Below the pieces are notes generated by a model. The model saw only the letters and a list, made by a program, of their open reading frames with translations, was not told the origin of the DNA and ran no database searches. 64,000 nt of DNA from Pomphorhynchus laevis (taxonomy: Eukaryota; Acanthocephala; Palaeacanthocephala; Echinorhynchida; Pomphorhynchidae), in NCBI GenBank assembly GCA_012934845.2, contig WNNJ02000803.1:62001-126000 (forward strand), in the 5' to 3' direction. The stretch's first letter is position 1; the number at the start of each line of letters is the position of its first letter. The position numbers and the translations under genes are program-made. Of this stretch, positions 21,346-33,553 are shown piece by piece.

Positions 21346-21811
21346 ACCCTTCGTTATTACTTCGTCCGAGCTTGTCCTTACGGGGCTCCGTCAATAATAT
21401 GCATACTAGTCAGAGCCCTTGTATCTCGGGATGACTGCTGGAAAGTCGATCTGGAAAGTCGATTGTATGTTATTAGTCAGAGCCCTTGTATCTCGGGATG
21501 ACTGCTGGAAAGTCGATTGTAAATAGTTATTTGTTAGCAGCTTAGAATTTCAATTGTATTTACTTTAGATTGTAAGATGTTGTAATTGTGTTATTTATTG
21601 TATTTATGTTGTATTTATATTGTATTTATTGTATTTATATTCTAGTTATTTTTATTCTATTTATATTCAGTTTAAACTATCTTGATACCCATTAACTACT
21701 TACAATAAAATAACATACAACCACAGAGCTCAATAAGTTCTATTAAATCATCGCTACTTGCCAAACAAAGAATCACTGTGCTCAGTATCAACGCTCTGAA
21801 ATCGACGCTAC
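21346..21811. other. Head-to-head spacer between E1 and E2
   Basis: No gene. It holds two direct copies of a 45-bp repeat (TAGTCAGAGCCCTTGTATCT CGGGATGACTGCTGGAAAGT core at about 21405-21450 and 21474-21518), a tandem CTGGAAAGTCGAT, an AT-rich tract, and AATAAAATAACATACAA at about 21708-21724, roughly 90 bp upstream of the E2 start. The 45-bp core recurs in the E3/E4 spacer. Confidence 0.8.
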
Positions 21812-24800
21812 ATGCCTAGAGGAATACCTTCTTCGCTATCAAAATGCTGCAACTGCAACACGAGTGCAGCCAAATGTATTCGCTGTAAATGTGCGCGCAA
21901 TTCGAAACCTTGCACAACGTGCTCTGCTCCTAACTGCTCCAGGAAAAACCCGGTGCTGTCCACACACGCGTCTACCAATGTCCAATTTACATCGCACTTA
22001 CGTGCTACATCTGAAACTCAAAACGTTGGAACAAAAAGTCCGCAGAACATTCTTCAGACAGAACTTGAGCCTATAACTGCAACCATCTCGCAACTCCAAT
22101 CTTCATCAGATACTCTCTCGGTGGAGTCGATATTGCATGAAGTTATTCTTTGGAAACCAAACCTGTTTAGACTACCAAGATGCATCGGATCTAAGCGATT
22201 TATCTCAGAGCTTGCACGGATATATGAATTAGCATCCACAAACGATTGCTCGCTTTCACTCGCGGTTGTCATCAGTCAGTTAATCCTCCAGCGCCCTGCT
22301 AAAGCGAACCCTAAGCAACTAAAACAAATTCTCGATCGCAGACTTGATTGTTGGACAAGCGGAGATATGCAAACGCTGCTCAACGAAGCTCGTTTTCTCC
22401 AGTCTCAGTCTTCCCACAAGCTATATGATCCTCTAAATAATGATATTCTGAAAACTGTTCAGAAGCTTGTTCTTGGTGGGAAAATGACAGCTGCTGTCAA
22501 ATTACTTGAATCAAATGATGGTACAGGGCATCCTCTTCGAATAGACGAAATAATAGACGGCCAAACAGTGAGACAAATTCTTATTGATAAGCATCCGATG
22601 GCTTCAGCAAAATCTGATGACGCCATTCTGCGCAGGCCTATCGATGACATTCCTGAGTTTCACCCAGTTGCATTTGATTCTATTGACTTTGAACTGATCG
22701 TTGCCAACTCTAAGAAAGTAAAGGGAGGAGCGGGCCCGTCCGGATTAGATGCAAGAGCATGGCATCGAATGTTGGTTGACTTTGGGGCAGAATCGAAACG
22801 TCTAGCTGAATCACTTGCATCTTTCGCTCGACAATTAGCATTAAATCCAATCTCACAGGAGTCGATGACAGCCTTCACCGCTAGTCGCCTTATTCCTCTT
22901 AGCAAAAATGCTGGCGTACGTCCTATAGGAATATGAGATGTTTCCAGACGCATTATATCTAAATCAATATTGAAAATAATATCACCCCAACTGCAAACAA
23001 TATGCGGGAACGTCCAATTCTGCGCCTCGCAGCGTGCTGGCACCGAATGTGTTATTCACGGTATTCGTGACTCGTTGAAGAGAAATCCTACATTCGTGCT
23101 ACTCACAATAGATGCTGACAACGCATTCAACAGAGTGAATAGAATGACCGCTCTCTCAAACATGCCAAATATCTGTCCAGCATTGAACACAGTCCTTTCT
23201 AACCTATACAGAAAGCCGACACTGCTAACAATTGACAGTGAATTCTTACTATCTGCTGAAGGATTTACACAGGGCGACGTCTTTTCGATGGCAGCATTTG
23301 CCTCTGCAACACTTCCGTTACTACTCCGTATCAAAAGAACTTGCCCAAACATTAAACAGTTATGGTACGCAGACGACGGCAACCTCATAGGTTCCCCACA
23401 AGATGTCATTGAAGCATTTAAGGTGCTTCAATCCGTCGGCCCCTCATATGGCGTACACTTGAATCCGGAAAAATGCAAGGTATATTCCAACGGGAACGAC
23501 ATCTCGACTTTCCAATCGTTACTTGATAACGCTGGAGTCTCCATCGTTGAGGATGGCTTACCCGTTCTTGGAGTACCAATCGGATCAGCCGAATACATAG
23601 AGACGTTTATACGATCATCAGTTTCCTCCCTTTGCACATTAGTGTCACAGTTGAAGAAAGTAGGAGAGTTAGACACTCAGGTTGCATACGTGTGCTTAAT
23701 TAAGTCTATTCAGCATAAATGGACACATACTCAACGATGCTATGAATGCCCCTCTGCGTGGTTCGCACCTCTGACACTGAAACTAAAGTCTACAATATCA
23801 CATCTTTTTGACATTGATATTTCTCAAGACGATATCTTATGGCGCACATGCCAGTTGAGTTTTCGCAACGGCGGTTTATGCATTAGAGATCCGTCCACGT
23901 TACCAAGCAACGAATATCGATCATCGACCTCAGTGTGTGAGCCAAGCATACAAGGATATATTGGCTCGGTACTTAATTCTATGCAGGAGACAATTATTAA
24001 AAATCTACGGGCAGCAAAAGCCTCTAGTGAAAAGCTAGACCAAGAAGATATTTTGAGCAATGCGAGTGGAATTCTGTGTACCGCAATTGAGCATGCTTCA
24101 ACAACAGGGGCTTCGTCATGGCTATCCGGATATCCTACATTCGATCGAGCAACTCGATTAAGTAACATCGAGTTTTGTGATTCTATTTCTTCTAGATACG
24201 GAATTACGCCTAAATCCGCACCAACTCAATGTAAATGTAGGCAGATTAATACAGTTGCCCATGCTCTCTCATGCCCATTCGGTGGGCTTCCGTCGATGCG
24301 ACACGATGCCGTGCGCGATTTTATTGCCTATCAGCTAACAGAAACATCGTATAACGTACAAGTCGAGCCGCTGCTTACACCAGTCCCGCCAAACTTTGAC
24401 TTTAGAAACGGCTTAACGACAAAAGACCGTGATGCTAGGCTCGACATTGCATGCTCAGGGTTGTATGGTGATAGGAGTGAGCGAACTTTCTTCGACATTT
24501 GCGTGTTTAACGCTTTCGCTCAGTCCAACTCCTCCAAGACACCAGAGTCCTGCTATAAGTACCACCAACAGCGAAAGCGCAGTAAATATCTCGAAAGAAT
24601 AACAGAGTTCGAGCGGGGGTCTCTTGTACCCGCCGTCTTCTCATTCTCAGGTGGAAGCGGTGAAAATGCCACACAACTTTTAAGACGGATCGCATCTAAA
24701 TTGGCAAATAAGCGAGCAAGCAGATACCCCGACGAGCTTACAAAGCTTAGAACGCGTCTAGGCCTATTACTTGCAAAAATGACATCGCGATGCATCAGAG

Positions 24801-24835
24801 GAACGCGATCTGCAATCGGACGTCCAGAATTTTGA
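21812..24835 (+). pseudogene. E2: CXC-RT-RLE LINE, full length, one in-frame stop
   Basis: A single frame of about 1,008 codons from ATG 21812 to 24835, interrupted only by TGA at 22934-22936 in the RPIGI(G)DVSRRI block, where relatives have GGA. Residues about 11-43 form the Cys cluster (KCCNCNTSAAKCIRCKCARN, CTTCSAPNC). RT: GAGPSGLDARAW, DADNAFNRVNR (motif A), GFTQGDVFSMAAF (motif B), WYADDGN (motif C, about 23364). C-terminal: CKC-x8-HALSC knuckle, RHDAVRD, then DARLDIACSG...FFDICVFN, which fits a PD-(D/E)XK-type restriction-like endonuclease. The 3' UTR has the shared tag at 24864-24884. Confidence 0.88.
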
Positions 24836-24863
24836 ACCCAAACTGAACTTAATTATCATTTAC

Positions 24864-24884
24864 GGGCCCATTTGCGGGTAACCC
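24864..24884 (+). promoter_or_regulatory. Conserved 3'-UTR tag of E2
   Basis: GGGCCCATTTGCGGGTAACC, 28 nt after the E2 stop codon, matches the tags after E1, E3, E4 and E8. It can form a CCC/GGG hairpin with a six-base loop. Likely recognised by the element's RT when priming at the target. Confidence 0.7.
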
Positions 24885-24925
24885 AGAGATTGTAAAATAA
24901 TAATAATAGATTAAAAAAAAATTTA

Positions 24926-25272
24926 TATTCTAGCTATCGCCCCATTTCACTACTCCCTACCCTTTCTAAGCTCTTAGAACGTTTCATATTAATACAGATC
25001 AACGCTTATCTCTCCTTATCCAATCTGTACACTCCTTTCCAATCCGCTTTCCGCTCTAATCACTCGACAGAAATCGCATGCATAAAAGTGTACAACGACT
25101 TACTCATTTCTAGAGACAAGGCTCTATAGAGTGTTATCATCTCCCTCGACCTCTCCTCCGCATTCGACATTGTCGACCACTCCGTCCTCCTTGCACGACT
25201 TCGGTATGATTACGGCTTTTCTTCCTCCTCCGTATCATGGTTCGCCTCATATCTATCCGACCGTAATAATAT
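24926..25272 (+). pseudogene. CR1 subfamily-2 RT fragment
   Basis: Encodes SYRPISLLPTLSKLLERFIL-type sequence through [20 protein letters not shown] to [13 protein letters not shown], with one internal stop. The sequence is nearly the same as the reverse complement of 41170-41500, so it is a fragment of the element at 40184-43055. It ends at a short palindrome (25281-25306). Confidence 0.85.
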
Positions 25273-25280
25273 CCGACCGT

Positions 25281-25306
25281 TCAATATTATTTAATAATAA
25301 TATTGA
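25281..25306. repeat. AT-rich palindrome at a fragment junction
   Basis: Arms 25281-25291 (TCAATATTATT) and 25296-25306 are reverse complements with a 4-nt loop. It follows a direct repeat of ATCCGACCGT at the CR1 fragment end. Confidence 0.7.
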
Positions 25307-25391
25307 GAGAATTTATTATACCTCTTTACCTTTCGGTACTGGGTAAACAAAATAAATACACCAAAAGTTTATCAATTTTATAAATTGTATT

Positions 25392-26623
25392 TCAAAATCT
25401 TCTCCTACTGTCAATATCGGATAGTGACATATTTTTCAAAATTGGGCAAGTGAAGATATGCAGGTTAGATGCGCATTCATTTTTGCAAAGAACACAAATG
25501 CACAAAGAGCACCGTGCATGTACTGGAATTCTAATAGCGCAGAATTTATCGTGATATCCATGGACAGATGCTCTCCAGATCAGCGGTATTTTCCTTGCAC
25601 AGGGTTCTCTCCATTTAGTCTGTAAGAATGCCGAAGTAAGATAAAATTCAGAATCCAATGACGTCGTCTTTCGAAAGAACATGTTCAGGTTAGTAGTAAA
25701 TGATGCAGTGTGTTCAAGATTAAATGTTGAGCAGATGTATTTAGAGCAAGGTTCTAACGATGATAGTATCGCTATAACCGATGAAGAACATTTTGATGAG
25801 ACTCCAACAATTCGCTTCACGAATCTCCATTGACACCTGTCCAACTGCTGAAAATTGAAGGGACTTAAATCCGACCAGATAACTGGCAAAGCATATGAAA
25901 CTATGGGAAGCAACATACTTCGAAAATACCGGAGGGCTCCTGAGAAAGATAAAGAACCTAAGTTTTTTGCATAAGAGGTTGCTACAACTAACTTCGAGGA
26001 TTTACGATGTAGGTGTTCAGTAAATGACCATTTCGACGAAAGTAATACTCCCAAATAATTGTAACTATTGCAGAATTCTAAATCTACATTGCCTATTCTC
26101 AGCATGTCACATCGACGCAAAGGTCCACCTAACCGAAATTTAAGGGCTTTCGATTTATTTACATTCACCGTCAACTGATTTGATAAACAATAGGATGACA
26201 GAGCATCTAACGCACTTTGAGCGGATAAAAGATCTTTAGCTAATATTACTAGATCGTCGGCATAGAGGGTACAAGAGACTTCATTCGATGCATGACGAAG
26301 ATGCATAGGCAAATCCATAACAAAAAAGGAAAATAATATAGGGCTGAGTGGATCTCCCTGTAAAACACCGCGATTAGCAAAAAAGAAATCAGAGGTGTTG
26401 AACCATCAGATACTTTAAGGCGATTAGGCTGAAGAACAGAATAAATAAGATACAAAAAGCGACCACTAACGGACACTCTGGTGGAAAGTTTATCAAGTAA
26501 CAAAGAACGATTCACTGTGTCAAATGCCCGCTCAAAGTCAACAAAAGTAGCATACAACGGTCTACGCTTAGCGAAACAATTGGTGACTTCGTCACGGACA
26601 TAATAATTTTTTTTTCTACTCAT
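25392..26623 (-). pseudogene. LINE-A relative: RT and C-terminal knuckle, 5'-truncated
   Basis: Minus strand. 26623-26350 carries FVDFERAFDTVNRS (motif A) and LQPNRLKVSDGS. After a frame change, 26318-25392 has 308 open codons beginning before LYADDLVILA (motif C), then VNVNKSKALKFR, the YNYLGV block, the thumb, and a C-terminal CSLCICVLCKNE...HIFTCP cluster like the CCHC knuckle of several APE-type LINEs. The motif B region lies in the damaged segment between the two. Closely related to the LINE-A pieces at 6733-17826. Confidence 0.8.
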
Positions 26624-26672
26624 AATCTTTTTTTTTATTTATTTTTCTTTATTAGTAAAACATAAAATTAAA

Positions 26673-26692
26673 GGTAACCCTCTAATGGGCCC
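26673..26692 (-). promoter_or_regulatory. Conserved 3'-UTR tag of E3
   Basis: In E3 orientation GGGCCCATTAGAGGGTTACC, 41 nt after the stop codon. Same layout as the E2 tag, with three base changes. Confidence 0.65.
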
Positions 26693-26732
26693 TATTTGTC
26701 AATTCAAAAAAAATAATTATCTGTATGTGTAG

Positions 26733-29700
26733 TTATGCAAAAACTGGACGATGAAACGCCGATCTGGATCCTCTAATGCACCGGGATACCATCCTTGCGA
26801 GACGGATGCCTATTCTACAACGCAGCGTTGAAATTACATCCGAATACTTAACCTCTGCTCTTTCGGCGATAGTATTCGCGATTTTTTTCAGAAGACTTTC
26901 CGTGCCCTTACCTGCACCTCCAGAGTTCGACAACACAACAGGAATGAAAGATGCTCTTTCAATTTCGGTTATTCTTTCTAGATATTTATTTCTTTTTCGG
27001 CTTTCGTGATACTCAAAACACGCACTCGGATTCCTTGATAAATTCGACGGCGCGAGCGCATTAAAAATGCAAACATCTATTAAAGTACGTTCCGTCTTGT
27101 CACCAAACAATCCGTTGCATGATATGTCCAATCTCGCTTCTTTATCCTTAGTAGTTGTTTGTTTCAAGAAAGTTACATCTGAAGAAACAGGCGCCAGTTG
27201 AGGTTCGATTTGTACAGATGGACATATCTCAGTAAGCGTGTATGCTAAGAAATCCCGTACCACGTCATGTCTCATAGATGGAAGTCCACCAAGTGAACAC
27301 GAAAGCGAGTGCGCCAGAGAATTTACTGTACCACATTGACAATAGGACGGAGCGCTTTTTGGAAGAAAACCGTATCGCGCCGCCATAGCGTCTCGAAATT
27401 CATCGTTGCTTAGCCTTGAATTCCTTTCATGCGATGGATAAACTGAAAGCCATGATGATGTACCCTTGACTGACGAGTGTTCTATTGACCTTCTCAATAA
27501 ATGATTGCAATTATCGAGAATATTATTGCGATTAATTTTACAACGGGAGATATTTTGAGCGCGGATTAGTTTAATTATCGTATCTTGTTTTCCTTTTAGT
27601 GATTCGTCGGAGTAACCTTCCAAACATGGAGCGCATAGGGAAGTAGATGATTCATATTCCGATTGAACCAATGCTGAAGGATCACGTATACTTACGCCAC
27701 CGTCCCTGTAACTGAGGCAAAGCGTTCTCCATATAAATTCATCACTTGAAAGATCGATATTAAACAGCTTAGATATCATCATTTTTATTCTTTCAGACTG
27801 AGGACCAATCCAATCTACAGAACATGCACAAGTCCTCAGGAGATGCGACCATTTGTGCTGAATTGATCTGATAAAAGCCGTATACGCAACCTGAACATCG
27901 AGTTCACCCATATCTACCAACCGTTCAATGGAATTCGATATATCCTGCACAAATGATGATACAAACTGCTTAACGTAAGCGTATTTACCGATCGGGGAAC
28001 CGAGAATTTTCACACCGTTTTCCATTATCGGAATATTGGTGTCACTGAATTCTGTTTGTAGCGATGTACTGTCATATCCGTTAGAGTAGATTTTACATTT
28101 TTCGGGATTGATGTAAAAACCATACTTCGGACCAAGCAACATTAACATTTTGAAAGCCGCCTTAACCATACTAGGCGGACCAACCATATTACCATCATCA
28201 GCATACCATAATTGTTCAACATTGGGGCATTTTTTATAGGCCGGTATATTAATGGTAGCGTTGCGGCACTGAAAGCAGCCATTGAAAAAACATCACCCTG
28301 TGTAAATCCTTCTGAAGACCATATGTATTCGTTTCCTGTAGCCATTCGAGTAGGATCTCTATACAAGTTTGACAATACGACTGATAATGCTGGACAAATA
28401 TAAGGCATATTACGTAAAGCCAATTTTCTATTAATGCGATTAAAAGCATTGTCCGCGTCGATGGTGAGAAGTATGTTGTTCTCATTAGAAAGATGTGTTT
28501 TCAGAGCATGAATAACACATTCAGTTCCGGCCCGATGTGATGCACAATATTGTATAGAACTGTTATGCGTGTTGCAGCTGAGGCTGAACAACTTTGACTA
28601 TGGCCTTCGAAATAATTCTTCTGGAGACATCCCCGATACCTATTGGACGAATGCCATGAAGTTTGCTTAGTGGAATTAGTCGGCTTGTGGTAAAAGCCTC
28701 CATCGAAGTTTTAGGTATTTTACAAGTTGACAAATGCTTTGAGAAGAGAGCCAGTGCATCCGCTAGATTTCGCGACTCAGTTCCAAACGTAGATAGCATT
28801 GCGATCCATGCCTTCGCATCAAGGCCAGATGGGCCTGCTCCACCACTCATTCTACAAGCAGCCGTGATAATTGAATCTGCGTCAATCGAGTCGAATGCTA
28901 TCGGATGGAAGACTGCATCGTTTTTCAAGGGGGAAGAAAGGATGGCATCTTCGTCAAGTAATGCAGGCTCTGGATGCTTGTCGAGAAGAAGTTGCCGTAC
29001 TGTTTTATCCTCAATAGCATCATCGATATCCAAAGGTATACCAACTCCAGGTTCCAAATCCAATAACCTTACGGCAGTTGTCAAACGCCCGTTAAGAACG
29101 AGCTTTCTGAATGAGCGACGCCAGTCGTCCTCGATATTATCAATTTTGTTTCTTTTGGAATTTTGATATTGCAGATAGCGGGCTTCGCCTAGTAGTGCAT
29201 CATAATTACCGGTCTGCCAAGATTCCATCCTTCTCTGTATAAGTTCTTTTGTTTGCTTCATTTTTGAGTTTCGGCATCGTTGTAGCACGAGTTGAGGTAA
29301 AATAATCGCCAATTTAAGAGAACAACTGTCAGATGCTGCAAATTCATAGATGCGAGCCATTTCGGAAATAAACGATTTCGACGCTTGACACCTTGGTAGT
29401 CTTAACAAATTCGGCTTCCAGAGTGCCACTTCCGTGAATATCACATCGATGTATTCAGGTGAAACACTGTTTTGATGAGATATTGACGCTTCACATTGTA
29501 TGTCGTCGTTGTGGACTGGTTGGATTGGATGGACGTATTCGTTATTAAAGGTGTTATTCCGATGTCCATCGTTACAATGATTTGTGTTTATATTAGTAAT
29601 ATCCGCAGGATTTTCGAGTTTATTAAGGCAGTGTGCTGCCGAACAATTTGTACAAGGATGTTTCGCTCTTGCACATTTACAATTTTTGCATTTAGCTGCC

Positions 29701-29753
29701 TGTCCATTACACGTACAGCATTTGTATGTAGAGGATGGGACACCTCGAGGCAT
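26733..29753 (-). pseudogene. E3: CXC-RT-RLE LINE, full length, two frameshifts
   Basis: ATG at 29753. First segment to 28563 (396 codons): Cys cluster (KCCTCNGQAAKCKNCKCARA, CTNCSAAHC), linker, GGAGPSGLDAKAW, HGIRPIGIGDVSRRI. The frame shifts at about 28575. 28591-28250 carries CASHRAGTECVIH, DADNAFNRINR (motif A) and GFTQGDVFSMAAF (motif B). A second shift at about 28215-28250 leads to WYADDGN and 28187-26733 (484 codons) with the CQCGTVNSLAHSLSC knuckle, RHDVVRD, ARLDISCNG...LIDVCIFN and SRCIRGSRS end. Most similar to E2. Head-to-head with E4. Confidence 0.87.
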
Positions 29754-30217
29754 GCTTGTGTGTTATAGTGTATGTATGTTAGAGGAAATTGATTATGTAA
29801 ATTTGATTGTAATCAGTTATAATTCAGTGATTTTGTAAGTAGTTTATTAAGCAGCTGTATGTTATTTTATTGTATGTTTATTAGAAACCAAATAATATGC
29901 ACACTAGTCAGAGCCCTTGTATCTCGGGATGACTGCTTGAATTTTGGTTGACGAATGAATAATAATATTTTCGACAATATTGTATGCTATTTTATCTCAA
30001 ACTTTTTTTTAAAGTTTGAGATAAAAAATTTGAAAAATTTTTTTTCCACTCATAATTGTATGTTTATAAGAAACCAAAATTTTTTTTGGTTAATATATAA
30101 CAAAAATTTATAACTGTTCTAGCAAATTACAATCGACTTTCCAGATCGACTACGTACAATTGTCCTGATTGTTAAATACTTAAAATTACAAACTACGTAC
30201 AACGATTGACTTCCTTA
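29754..30217. other. Head-to-head spacer between E3 and E4
   Basis: No gene. It contains ATAAAATAACATACA on the minus strand (about 29858-29876, some 110 bp upstream of the E3 ATG), one copy of the TAGTCAGAGCCCTTGTATCT repeat (about 29906-29939), a direct repeat TTGTATGTTTATNAGAAACC (about 29872-29893 and 30055-30076) and a 16-bp-arm palindrome at 29990-30026. Confidence 0.8.
29990..30026. repeat. 16-bp-arm palindrome in E3/E4 spacer
   Basis: Arms 29990-30005 (TTTTATCTCAAACTTT) and 30011-30026 are exact reverse complements with a T5 loop. One arm plus its flank matches the sequence upstream of E7 (about 37034-37057). Confidence 0.88.
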
Positions 30218-33200
30218 ATGCCAAAGGGAAAACCTTCAAATATGAGGAAATGCTGTACGTGCAATGGACAAGCAGCAAAATGCAAAGGCTGCCGATGTGC
30301 GAAAGAAAATCGCAGATGTACAAATTGTACTGCACCTGAGTGTACAAATAAAGCAGACCCTCAACGGGAGCAAGACTGTCAACAAATTGAACAACAACGT
30401 GTTACAAATTCGATAATCGAATCAGATATATCAGTTCAAATAGTCGCAAGCATTGAAACCACCAGTCATGTAGATCATATATCGTATTATGGCTCGATAT
30501 TTGAGGAATGCATTAAATGGCGTCCGAATCTTTTTCGCCTTCCTCGATGCACAGCCAGTGTTCAGTTTGTTGGGATTCTAGCGGATCTGTACGAAGACGC
30601 TGCTTGTTCCGCAGATCGTGAGAACCAATCATTGAGAATGGCGACAATATTTTGTCAGCTAATGAGACAAAAAATTGAATGCAAGAAAGTGAGTGTCATT
30701 CGGAAAGTGCTAGAACGCAGACTGAACCTATGGAGAAACAATAACATTTCGAGTTTGTTTGAGGAGAGTAAAATACTACACGAGCGTATGAAAAATCGCA
30801 TACCCGAGACTCGAGAGAATATATCAGAGAATAAATGGCATAGAGAGTTTGTGAGATTGATTTGAAATGGAAAAATAAGACGGGCGATGAAATTACTAGA
30901 AACGGGTACTAATCAATCGGGTTTACATAGACTATGCGACATGATTGCGGATGACAGCGTAAGGCAAGTACTCCAACACCTACATCCGGATGCAGAGGCT
31001 GTAGAAGCGGAATGTATTCTCAAATCAAAATTACCCGATTGTAAAGATCATCATCACACTATCTTCTTTTCAATAGACAAAGATGCAATTCGGAGTACCG
31101 CAAAAAGAACACGTGGTAGCTCTGGGCCTTCCGGTAGGAATGCGGTTGATTGGTGCGACGTGTTGCATAATTATAACCACGAATCTCTCCGTCTTTCTAA
31201 TGCTTTGGCCGATATTGGGATACGTATTGCAACTGACCACGTCAGTGAGATAAATATGCGGGCATTATCTGCAAGCAGACTATTCCCTTAAATAAGAATC
31301 CAGGGGTTCGGCCAATTGGGATAGTGGAAGTGAGTAGAAGAATAATATCGAAAGCGATATTGCTCACGGTGTCTGACGATCTTCAGAATGTCGCAGGGAA
31401 CAAACAGATTGTGCTGGACAAAGGTGTGGCGCAGAAACGGTGGTACACTCAATTAGACAAACATTCTCGACGAACTCGCAAAATTGTGTTCTACAAATAG
31501 ATGCGAGAAATGCTTTCAACGCGATCAATAGGCAGTTATCTTTAATCAACATTGAATTCATATGTCCGTCCATACATAACGCTCTGGAAAATTATTACCA
31601 GCGACCACCCATTTTATGTGTTGAAGACGAATTCGTTATATCGAAGGAAGGCTTTACTCAGGGAGATCCCCTTGCGATGGCCGATTTTGCCGCAGCGTCA
31701 ATTCCCTTGATACAGAATCTACAGCGATGTGCCAGCAATGTGACACATTGTTGGTACGCGGATGACGCTTCGTGTATCGGTTCACTTGAGGATATATCGC
31801 TTGTATGGAAGAGGTTATTGACGATTGGTCCGAAATATGGATTTCATATAAACGTCCCGAAATGCAATTTATTAATACATTCAAATAACCTGGACGAGGC
31901 CAAACAATTATTCAGGGAAACGGGCTTGAACATCACGCCAGAAGGAATTGTCGTTCTTGGGTCTCCTTGTGGAACAGCCGAATACATTGAGAATTTTGCG
32001 AAATCAAGGATCAAACTTTGGGTTAGGATGGTGGAAAACATAAGCGAACTCGCAGAAGTTGATGCTCAAATAGCCTATTACGTTTTTGTTCACGCGCTTC
32101 AACATAAATGGAGGTACTTAATGCGCACATGCCCTACAGAGGGATCATGGTTCACACCTCTTGAGAAATCAATTACAAAAATTCTTCTTCCCAATTTACT
32201 TGGACAAAACAACGTTGAAAAAGAAATCATGGAGATATGTATGCTGCTCACAAAACATGGAGGAATAGGTGTATCAAATCCCATAGAAGAAGCCGAGATG
32301 GAATATCAGCATTCGATACGGATATGTACGCCCCTAATTATGGGAATGTCGGGAACATGTTTAGGCAATGCTCAGAAATGTGCGGTTGCCGAGATAAAAC
32401 AGGAAAGAAATTTAGCATCTCGCCTAAAATCTGAGAGGATATTGACAAGTTTGGACACCGAGAAGAAGCAAGTCGTGATATATGCTTCACAACGTGGGAC
32501 GTTATCTTGGTGTAACAATCAACCGACACACGACAAACATACACAACTGACCACCCAAGAATTTCAAGATGCCATGTGTGCTAGATATAATCTTCCACTA
32601 AGAAATGCAACACAAAGATGTGCATGCGAATCACCATCCACAGTTAATCATGCTATGTCATGTCGAAACGGAGGTGTCACAATTATCAGGCATAACATTG
32701 TTCGTGATATTTTAGCTAACGAACTCGCTAAAGTGTGTTGTGATGTTTCTACAGAACCGATATTACAACCTGTACCCCGCAACCACTATTTGAGAGATCA
32801 ACGACATGTACTGACATCCAGGCAAGATCAGATATTGTTTGCCGGGGTTTATTAGGCGGGAAAATGGTGCGGTCCTTTTTGGACATTTGTATATACAACC
32901 CACTTGCACCTTCATATTCCAACAGAACACCCCGAGAATGCAATGTCTACCACGAACAACGGAAAATTGCAAAGTACGCTGAACGAATTAACGAAATCGA
33001 ACGATCCGCTTTCTTTCCTATGGTCTTCTCCGCTACCGGTGTAATGGCACCAGAAGCTGATAAGGTAATGCGCTGGATGTCCACAAAAGTTGCTGAGCGA
33101 AGAACACTGCCTTACAGTGATTGCATAAGAGCCTTGCGAACACATATATCACTTACACTAGCAAAATGTGTATCGATGTGCGTGAGATCCACAAGAATGG

Positions 33201-33265
33201 GAACACAATATCAAATGACAGAAAATCGCACCGGAAACAATCCAGAAAGGATTGTTTTGCAATGA
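30218..33265 (+). pseudogene. E4: CXC-RT-RLE LINE, full length, one stop and three frameshifts
   Basis: Start set at ATG 30218 (MPKGKPSN), which matches the MPxGxP start of relatives. Cys cluster KCCTCNGQAAKCKGCRCAKE, CTNCTAPEC. A TGA at 30863-30865 interrupts the linker in frame. Single-base losses near 31288 and 31411 break the GVRPIGIVEVSRR and CAGQRCG blocks. The RT continues from 31440: DARNAFNAINR (motif A), GFTQGDPLAMADFA (motif B), WYADDAS (motif C). A further shift near 32806 precedes the nuclease block (SDIVCRG...SFLDICIYN). The 3' tag is at 33316-33333. Tail-to-tail with E5. Confidence 0.85.
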
Positions 33266-33315
33266 TTTCGATTGACCGTTATTAAAAATTTTAAATTTTA
33301 AATTTTGAATCGAAA

Positions 33316-33333
33316 GGCCCATTAGCGGGAACC
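33316..33333 (+). promoter_or_regulatory. Conserved 3'-UTR tag of E4
   Basis: GGCCCATTAGCGGGAACC, 51 nt past the stop codon, same as the E1 tag but for one base. Confidence 0.68.
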
Positions 33334-33553
33334 TTAATTGTATATGTTGTAGAACTTACGATTATTAATTTGAAATATCTTTATAATGACAAAAATAATA
33401 ATAATATTACTATTTTTTTTAATAATATAAATTATTCAAAAATAATAATATTTTTTTTTATTTTTTTTTATTTTCGTAAAACATACAAGAATGTGTCCAA
33501 AAGTAAAGAACTAAAGAATTCAAAAATCCAATCATAAGCTAAGTTATTTCTCT

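Noticed and set aside
21346-21811. Bidirectional host promoter between two divergent genes
   Set aside because: Both flanking genes are retroelement proteins of one family; the spacer holds repeats found in another such spacer.
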